DNA of 11,236 nucleotides, from contig JAUUYO010000104.1 in assembly GCA_030590405.1 (NCBI GenBank), forward strand, positions 1-11,236. Reading direction: 5' to 3'. Made by a program: the position numbers and the translations under genes. This document shows positions 6,924 to 11,236 of the stretch, piece by piece. Source of the DNA: Kangiellaceae bacterium (GTDB lineage Bacteria > Pseudomonadota > Gammaproteobacteria > Enterobacterales > Kangiellaceae). Within the stretch, counting starts at the first letter, position 1; each line of letters opens with the position of its first letter. The notes under the pieces were generated by a model, which was not told the origin of the DNA, searched no databases, and saw nothing but the letters and a program-made list of their open reading frames with translations.

Positions 6924-7997
6924 ATGGAATGGATGCAACAAGTCTTTCAAGAATACTTACCGGTTATTTCTGATAACCGGATCATTCAAGCTTCTCTCAT
7001 TTTTCTTTTTAGCGCGTTGGTGGCAAGTTTTGCTAAATTGATTATTCACCGTATTCAAGTCCATGGTACAAAAAGAACTGATAATCCGGTTGACGATCAC
7101 ATCCTGGAAGCGATCAAACGACCGGTTCGAATAAGCATTCTGATCATCGGCGTTCGGCTGGCGATTGCGCGATCCCAGCAATTTTCTGAACAATTGGAAT
7201 TGATCGATTCTATTTTATTAACCCTGGTTGTTTTTTACTGGTTACGGTTTGTCATTAATAGCTCTCATTACCTTCTTAAATACTTAAGTACTAGTAAAAG
7301 CAAAGTTAAAATCATACAAAAACACACGCTGCCATTATTCGATAATTTGGCTACGATTGTTTTTTATGCCATGGCGGTTTATTTTATTTTGATCGCCTGG
7401 GATATCAATATATCCGCCTGGGTCGCATCGGCTGGTATCTTGGGTTTGGCTCTCAGCTTTGCCGCCAAAGACACCCTGGCCAATTTATTTGCCGGAGTTT
7501 TTATTCTTGCCGACAGTCCGTATAAATTGGGAGATTTTATTGTTCTCGATAGCGGCGAACGAGGTGAAGTGACTCATATCGGAATTCGTAGCACCAGGAT
7601 CTTAACTCGCTCGGATGTTGAAATTACTATTCCTAATGCGATCATGGGGAATACTAAAATAACCAATGAGACCGCAGGTCCGCATAAAAAATATCGCTTG
7701 CGCATTCAAGTTTCGGCTGCCTATGGCGAGAGTGTTAGCAGAGTTCGTGATGCTTTGCTTAGCGTTGCTAATGGTGCAACCAATATCGAAAAAAATCCCG
7801 CCCCCAGAGTTCGATTTAGAACCTTTGGTGATTCGGGACTTAATTTTGAATTACTTTGCTGGGTGTCTGAGCCTGTTCTACGTGGCAGGGTCAGTGATTC
7901 ACTCAATGAAGCGGTTTATAACAAATTTTTAGAAGAAAAGATTGAAATTCCCTTTCCGCAGCAAGACATTAATATTCGTTCGATGCCCAATCAATAA
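6924..7997 (+). CDS. MscS-family mechanosensitive ion channel
   Basis: This is an inner-membrane channel of the small-conductance mechanosensitive family, probably opened by membrane tension to release solutes on osmotic downshock. The protein has 357 residues. Hydrophobic segments lie at about 21-41, 69-83, 95-113 and 141-160, followed by the pore-lining helix at 167-195 (ASAGILGLALSFAAKDTLAN, then LFAGVFILAD), which is the strongest signature. The MscS beta domain follows (SPYKLGDFIVLDSGERGEV, about 198-250, with TIPNAIMGNTKITN). The C-terminal alpha/beta domain ends in IPFPQQDINI, also typical. It is longer than E. coli MscS (286), with one or two extra N-terminal helices. It begins 18 bp after nuoN with no terminator between, so co-transcription is likely. 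The upstream ribosome binding site is poor (AAGTGA). A second ATG three codons in is a possible alternative start. Confidence 0.92.
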   Translation: MEWMQQVFQEYLPVISDNRIIQASLIFLFSALVASFAKLIIHRIQVHGTKRTDNPVDDHILEAIKRPVRISILIIGVRLAIARSQQFSEQLELIDSILLTLVVFYWLRFVINSSHYLLKYLSTSKSKVKIIQKHTLPLFDNLATIVFYAMAVYFILIAWDINISAWVASAGILGLALSFAAKDTLANLFAGVFILADSPYKLGDFIVLDSGERGEVTHIGIRSTRILTRSDVEITIPNAIMGNTKITNETAGPHKKYRLRIQVSAAYGESVSRVRDALLSVANGATNIEKNPAPRVRFRTFGDSGLNFELLCWVSEPVLRGRVSDSLNEAVYNKFLEEKIEIPFPQQDINIRSMPNQ

Positions 7998-8026
7998 TCA
8001 AGCCTGAGAGTGAACTAATTTCCTTT

Positions 8027-8067
8027 ATCCGTGATAAACTTGCGAAATAACTCAATTAATCACGGAT
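8027..8067. promoter_or_regulatory. 9-bp inverted repeat overlapping the ribosome binding site of the CDF gene
   Basis: ATCCGTGAT (8027-8035) and its exact reverse complement ATCACGGAT (8059-8067) are separated by 23 nt. The only plausible ribosome binding site for the downstream gene, ACGGA at 8062-8066 (7 nt before the ATG at 8074), lies within the right arm. It could be an operator for a repressor or an RNA hairpin masking the site. The repeat is seen directly; the function is inferred. Confidence 0.5.
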
Positions 8068-8073
8068 CTCTTT

Positions 8074-8982
8074 ATGTCCCATGGCGCTGACTCTACTAAA
8101 TCAATATTGTTTGCTCTGACCGCGAATTTTTTAATCGCGATCGCCAAATTTGTTGCAGCCTATATTACCAAGTCTGGCTCGATGTTAGCGGAAGCTATCC
8201 ATTCTCTGGTGGATAGCAGTAATCAGCTACTATTGTTGATGGGATTAAAGCACTCAAAAATGCCGCCATCTCAGGAGCACCCGCTTGGTCATGGTAAATC
8301 GATTTATTTCTGGTCATTTATTGTGGCATTGATTTTATTTTCTTTGGGTGGTGTTTATGCCATTTACGAAGGTGTCCATAAACTAGAGCACCCACAGCCA
8401 ATCCAGGCACCATTGATCGCGATAGGTGTATTGATTTTTGCTATTATTGCTGAAGGTTTTTCTTTATGGGGCTGTATAAGGGAGGTCAATAAAGTCAGAT
8501 TTAATCGGAGTTTTATGACCTGGTTTAAACAAAGTCGTCAGAGTGAACTACTCGTTATTTTTGGTGAAGATATTGCCGCGCTTGCAGGCCTTGTTTTTGC
8601 GCTGCTGGCTGTAATATTAACGATGGTCACTGGCGATCCAATATTCGATGCGATCGGCACGATTGTTATCGGGGTACTTTTAGTTTTTATCGCTTTCTTT
8701 TTAGGAAAAGAAGTAAAGGATTTATTGATCGGCCAAGGGGTCGAGCCGCATATTCGAACTGATATGGAAGAACACTTAAATTCAAATTCTGAAATTGCCC
8801 AAATATATAATTTGTTATCTTTGCAAATGGGCGATGACGTGATGGTTGCAATTAAAGCAAAGATGACTGAAACTGATTCAGCCAAAAAAATGATCGAAGA
8901 TATTAATCTTTGTGAAGCTAGATTTAAAGAAAAATATCCACAGGTTAAATGGTTGTTTTTTGAACCGGATGTGAAAGATTAG
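8074..8982 (+). CDS. Cation diffusion facilitator transporter, SLC30A9/ZnT9-like
   Basis: This inner-membrane divalent metal transporter is probably a proton-coupled exporter of zinc or a similar ion. The 302 residues show the CDF layout. TM1 is at about 11-32. TM2 carries H43 and D47 in AEAIHSLVDSSNQ. The loop and TM3 (HPLGHGKSIYFWSFIVALILFSLGG, about 69-93) are the hallmark of the ZnT9-like branch. TM4 is at about 113-134. TM5 carries FGEDIAALAG with E165 and D166, where most CDF proteins have HxxxD. TM6 is at about 189-210, and a cytoplasmic domain runs from about 212 to the end. The metal cannot be assigned from sequence. The gene begins 76 bp after the MscS gene, with an inverted repeat in the gap, and 52 bp before the hydroxylase gene. 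Confidence 0.88.
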   Translation: MSHGADSTKSILFALTANFLIAIAKFVAAYITKSGSMLAEAIHSLVDSSNQLLLLMGLKHSKMPPSQEHPLGHGKSIYFWSFIVALILFSLGGVYAIYEGVHKLEHPQPIQAPLIAIGVLIFAIIAEGFSLWGCIREVNKVRFNRSFMTWFKQSRQSELLVIFGEDIAALAGLVFALLAVILTMVTGDPIFDAIGTIVIGVLLVFIAFFLGKEVKDLLIGQGVEPHIRTDMEEHLNSNSEIAQIYNLLSLQMGDDVMVAIKAKMTETDSAKKMIEDINLCEARFKEKYPQVKWLFFEPDVKD

Positions 8983-9023
8983 TTATTTGACTGAGTTAAA
9001 CGATCAATAAAAGGGATTGCAGT

Positions 9024-9029
9024 AAAGGA
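9024..9029 (+). promoter_or_regulatory. Ribosome binding site of the fatty acid hydroxylase-family gene
   Basis: AAAGGA lies 5 nt before the ATG at 9035. It supports this start. Confidence 0.7.
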
Positions 9030-9034
9030 TTTGT

Positions 9035-10153
9035 ATGAAAAATAGAATTTTCAAACTCGATAGTTTTCAATTTGGTGAAGGCGCTATCAGTGGTTATATC
9101 GCCTGTTTATTGGCAATATTATCCTTTCTTGGGGTGTTAGCGTTTCATTTCCCACAATATCTAACGACGCCCGAACTTAGAGTCAATTACGATACTGATT
9201 TTCTTCGTCAGTTAATGTTCGTTTCCTTAATTATGTCGGGCAGTCTGGGCTTGCTTAATTTTGTACGTAATAAAAATAAACGATTAGGCGCGGTGGCATG
9301 GCTTTTTGTGATTGCTTCGATTTCGCTAGGTGGTCATCAGATAGAAGTTGAGGCCTATGAAAGTAGTGTACTGTATTTAGGCTTGGACTGGTTTATTTTA
9401 GACTTACTCGGTTCTACTTTGGTGTTCATCTTTATTGAAAAACTATTACCTCATCATAAAAACCAGGCAGTCTTAAGGCCTGAATGGAAAGGCGATCTGA
9501 ATCATTTTTTTGTCAATCATTTGGCGGTCGGATTTGTGTTGTTATTGGCCAACCAATTTGTCCACAAAGCGTTTGGTTGGGCAATATTTACTGAAGTGCA
9601 AAGCTTTATTAATGCCATGCCTTATCTATTGAAATTATTTACTATTATTTTAGTGGCCGATATTTTTCAATATACAGCGCATCGTTTTTATCATGAAATT
9701 CCGTTGTTCTGGCGATTTCATGCGGTCCACCATAGCGCAAAAAACATGGATTGGTTAGCCGGTTCCAGGCAACATATTCTTGAGTTGATCGTGACTCGTT
9801 GTTTAGTGTTGACGCCTATTTTTGTGTTAGGCTTTTCAAAAGAACTGCTTGATGCGTATGTTATTATTGTTGGTTTGCAGGCGGTGTTTAATCATGCCAA
9901 CGTACAGGTTAAATTTGGCTGGCTAAAGTATTTAATTGTCACTCCTCAATTTCATCATTGGCATCATTCGTCTGATAAAGCTGCGATTGATAGAAATTAT
10001 GCAGCGCACTTTTCTTTTCTCGATTATCTCTTAGGAACAGCAGTACTTAAGCAAGAAGAGTGGCCTGAAGAGTATGGTGTGGTTGGGGACTATGTGCCTA
10101 TAGGGATGTTAAAACAGCAGGTTTTTCCTTTTCGGGTGAGTAAAAAGGAATAA
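9035..10153 (+). CDS. Sterol desaturase / fatty acid hydroxylase superfamily protein
   Basis: This is a membrane di-iron enzyme of the fatty acid hydroxylase superfamily (PF04116 type), which typically hydroxylates or desaturates a lipid using oxygen. The histidine clusters that bind iron are visible in the C-terminal half: H216-RFY-H220, H229-AV-H232-H233, and H307-H308-W-H310-H311, with H287 (NHAN) and H325 (NYAAHF) as likely further ligands. The catalytic domain covers about 125-335 of 372 residues. The first 120 residues form an additional membrane domain with hydrophobic segments at about 18-38, 60-75, 85-99 and 112-134. The lipid substrate cannot be told from the sequence; nothing nearby belongs to sterol or hopanoid synthesis. 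It is 52 bp from the CDF gene with its own good ribosome binding site. Beyond it gene order breaks into remnants. Confidence 0.9.
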   Translation: MKNRIFKLDSFQFGEGAISGYIACLLAILSFLGVLAFHFPQYLTTPELRVNYDTDFLRQLMFVSLIMSGSLGLLNFVRNKNKRLGAVAWLFVIASISLGGHQIEVEAYESSVLYLGLDWFILDLLGSTLVFIFIEKLLPHHKNQAVLRPEWKGDLNHFFVNHLAVGFVLLLANQFVHKAFGWAIFTEVQSFINAMPYLLKLFTIILVADIFQYTAHRFYHEIPLFWRFHAVHHSAKNMDWLAGSRQHILELIVTRCLVLTPIFVLGFSKELLDAYVIIVGLQAVFNHANVQVKFGWLKYLIVTPQFHHWHHSSDKAAIDRNYAAHFSFLDYLLGTAVLKQEEWPEEYGVVGDYVPIGMLKQQVFPFRVSKKE

Positions 10154-10241
10154 ATAGTTAAGTTTAAGTTCGGGTGTTTAGTGAAAGAATTTGTTAGAAG
10201 GATATTTCTATTGGTAACGACAGATATTAAAGGATCTCAAA

Positions 10242-10514
10242 ATGGAAATAGATGAAGAAAAAATCGATGATGCAGTTTTAGCTTTAATGTACTTAACGAT
10301 TCACGATCACCAAAGAGCTTGAAAAGGTCATAATTTTAATGTGATGAATAGATTACACAAGAAGGGGCCTGTTGACGATCCAATCAATAAAACAAAATCC
10401 GTGTGGTTAACGGATGAAGGAGTGGCTAGAACCAAAACTTTAACAAGTTATTTTCTAAGTAACAAAAAATCATTCCAAATATCACGCTCTATTGCAGTAT
10501 TAAGGTTGTCCTAA
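10242..10514 (+). pseudogene. DUF6429-like small protein gene interrupted by an in-frame TGA
   Basis: A good ribosome binding site (AAAGGA at 10229-10234) precedes the ATG at 10242. The frame reads MEIDEEKIDDAVLALMYLTI, then HDHQRA, and stops at TGA (10320-10322). In the same frame it continues KGHNFNVMNRLHKKG and TKSVWLTDEGVARTK, ending at TAA (10512-10514). The two parts together match my recollection of the DUF6429 family (about 70-80 residues; pattern VDEAVLALLYLT, RAWKGxDWDxLDRLHxKG, SKAKSVVLTEEG). The stop falls exactly at the tryptophan of RAWKG, so one G-to-A change (TGG to TGA) explains it. Recoding of TGA is unlikely because TGG codes conserved tryptophans in the nuo genes. The last 15 or so codons may lie beyond the original end. 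The function of the family is unknown to me. Confidence 0.75.
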
Positions 10515-10737
10515 CGATATATCGGACTTACCTGTCAGTGCACACCGCAAGATTTGACCCTGGCGGTTTTCGGTGGAGCGGGAGTACGTGTTCATTTGGG
10601 TCGAGATGTTGGTAGAAGTCAGTTTCTTATTGGAGAAGAAAAACTAATCGCTGACTTATTTAAGTGCTTTAATAAGCTTATTAAAAAAACCTCATCATGA
10701 AAAATGGTTTGCTGATGACGGGCTGGGTTCATCACTA
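10515..10737 (+). pseudogene. Unidentified coding remnant with probable homopolymer frameshift
   Basis: In the frame after the TAA at 10512, an open stretch runs to TGA at 10698-10700. It reads, in part, AVFGGAGVRVHLGRDVGRSQ and GEEKLIADLFKCFNKLIKK. It has no ATG start. At the 7-A run near 10683-10689, dropping one A would continue it as KKPHHEKWFADDGLGSSLLYM, which runs into the 54-bp duplication. The composition and the smooth continuation suggest a former gene, but I do not recognise the family, so this is a tentative call. Confidence 0.3.
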
Positions 10738-10832
10738 CTGTATATGTGGCAAAGAAAGACGTGTCCCCATAAATTTGTGCATAAATTTGTCCTGTATATG
10801 TGGCAAAGAAAGACGTGTCCCCACAAATTTGT
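10738..10832. repeat. 54-bp tandem duplication (two 41-bp near-identical copies)
   Basis: Copy 1 (10738-10778) and copy 2 (10792-10832) start CTGTATATGTGGCAAAGAAA and match at 40 of 41 positions; the single difference is T at 10770 against C at 10824. The 13 bp between them repeats the end of copy 1 again (ATAAATTTGT). Because 54 is a multiple of three, an open frame on the - strand (10695-10895) shows the duplicated peptide TNLWGHVFLCHIY, but that frame is unlikely to be a gene. The duplication looks recent because divergence is minimal. Confidence 0.9.
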
Positions 10833-10871
10833 CTTCATTTGTAAGTTAAAGTTTTGCCGTTGACGAAAAAC

Positions 10872-10983
10872 GCTTTTGACACCGGCAGGAGTCAACAGTT
10901 AATTTTCGGCTGCCGGTGCTGGTTAAAATAGCGGCCAATGTATGGCAACTACTTATTGTAAATTTCTTTTTAAAGTCAAAAGC
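10872..10983. repeat. Nested inverted repeats
   Basis: The outer pair is GCTTTTGAC (10872-10880) and GTCAAAAGC (10975-10983). The inner pair is CACCGGCAG (10880-10888) and CTGCCGGTG (10910-10918), a 9-bp GC-rich stem with a 21-nt loop. The inner stem is not followed by a T-run, so it is not a standard intrinsic terminator. It could be part of a mobile-element end or an extragenic palindrome; no function is shown. Confidence 0.5.
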
Positions 10984-11210
10984 ATTTCGTAGCGCTCCGC
11001 TTGCCTACGAGTTACTTTTTCCAAGAGCTGAAAAACTAACGAAAAAAGCCTTGACGTTCCCACTGGGGAGAAAAGACTACACGTTCTGACTTTAGTATTT
11101 CTATCCTCGATATTTGATGGTTTAATGTCAAGAGTTTCTAAATCAGTATTAGAGCGCTTTAACGCTTGCGTAAAATGTGTGACGATAGGTGCATCTTTTT
11201 CACGCTCTGG
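10953..11210 (-). other. Unassigned open frame without a start codon
   Basis: Read on the - strand, codons from 11210 down to the stop at 10953-10955 stay open for 85 residues. They include DAPIVTHFTQALKRSNTDLE, SLFSPVGTSRLF and VTRRQAERYEMLLTLKRN. No ATG occurs until near the end, and a stop (TAA) lies just upstream at 11211-11213. It may be the remains of a decayed gene or chance. I do not recognise a family. Confidence 0.2.
10987..11040. repeat. Two adjacent short hairpins
   Basis: TCGTAG (10987-10992) pairs with CTACGA (11005-11010). Immediately after, GTTACTTTTTC (11011-11021) pairs with GAAAAACTAAC (11030-11040), with one mismatch in 11 and an 8-nt loop. The layout resembles extragenic repeat units found near mobile-element debris. 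No gene is supported in 11041-11236 apart from the uncertain - strand frame. Confidence 0.4.
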
Positions 11211-11236
11211 TTACACTTTTAATGAAGATCTGAAAA

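Noticed and set aside
10320..10322. TGA read as tryptophan or selenocysteine
   Set aside because: TGG codes conserved tryptophans throughout the nuo genes and the family expects tryptophan here, so a nonsense mutation is simpler.
10695..10895. Minus-strand 66-residue open frame with a duplicated peptide
   Set aside because: The peptide repeat is a by-product of the 54-bp DNA duplication; there is no ribosome binding site or recognisable family.
10880..10918. GC-rich stem as an intrinsic terminator
   Set aside because: The loop is 21 nt and no T-run follows the stem on either strand close enough for a standard terminator.
10154..11236. Integron cassette, attachment site or defence island
   Set aside because: I found no convincing core sites, integrase, transposase or toxin-antitoxin pair; only remnants and repeats are visible.

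Overview
The window looks like chromosomal DNA from a moderately AT-rich Gram-negative bacterium, most likely a gammaproteobacterium. Reasons are the proteobacterial form of the complex I operon (nuoI-J-K-L-M-N order with overlapping or closely spaced genes), NuoI motifs close to those of beta/gammaproteobacteria, and dispersed palindromic repeats of the GTCATTGCGAGGA type. I cannot name a genus from the sequence.

Region 1 (1-6905) is the distal half of a type I NADH:quinone oxidoreductase operon, all on the + strand. It holds the 3' part of nuoI (two 4Fe-4S clusters) and then nuoJ, nuoK, nuoL, nuoM and nuoN, the membrane-arm subunits that move protons. The charged residues of the proton channels are visible in K, L, M and N. 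Two spacers in this otherwise compact operon are expanded by repeat DNA. The nuoI-nuoJ spacer (452-716) carries an element with perfect 14-bp terminal inverted repeats. The nuoL-nuoM spacer (3704-3930) carries other repeat-like DNA, and the two spacers share an identical 21-bp block. NuoJ has an acidic C-terminal tail built from an 18-bp tandem repeat.

Region 2 (6906-10153) holds three further + strand membrane-protein genes. An MscS-type mechanosensitive channel lies 18 bp after nuoN and is probably co-transcribed with it. A cation diffusion facilitator of the SLC30A9/ZnT9-like type follows, with a 9-bp inverted repeat overlapping its ribosome binding site. Last is a fatty acid hydroxylase/sterol desaturase superfamily protein with an extra N-terminal membrane domain. 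These three have no obvious shared pathway with complex I.

Region 3 (10154-11236) is a decayed accessory stretch with no intact gene that I can support. It has a DUF6429-like small gene broken by one in-frame TGA where a tryptophan is expected, and a second unidentified remnant that appears frameshifted at a 7-A run. It also has a 54-bp tandem duplication, several inverted repeats and an unassigned open frame on the - strand. It reads as a mobile-element or gene-remnant scar.

I see no CRISPR array, tRNA, rRNA, intact transposase, defence system or clearly new multi-gene system. The points most worth a second look are the repeat insertions inside an essential-type operon and the debris in the last kilobase.
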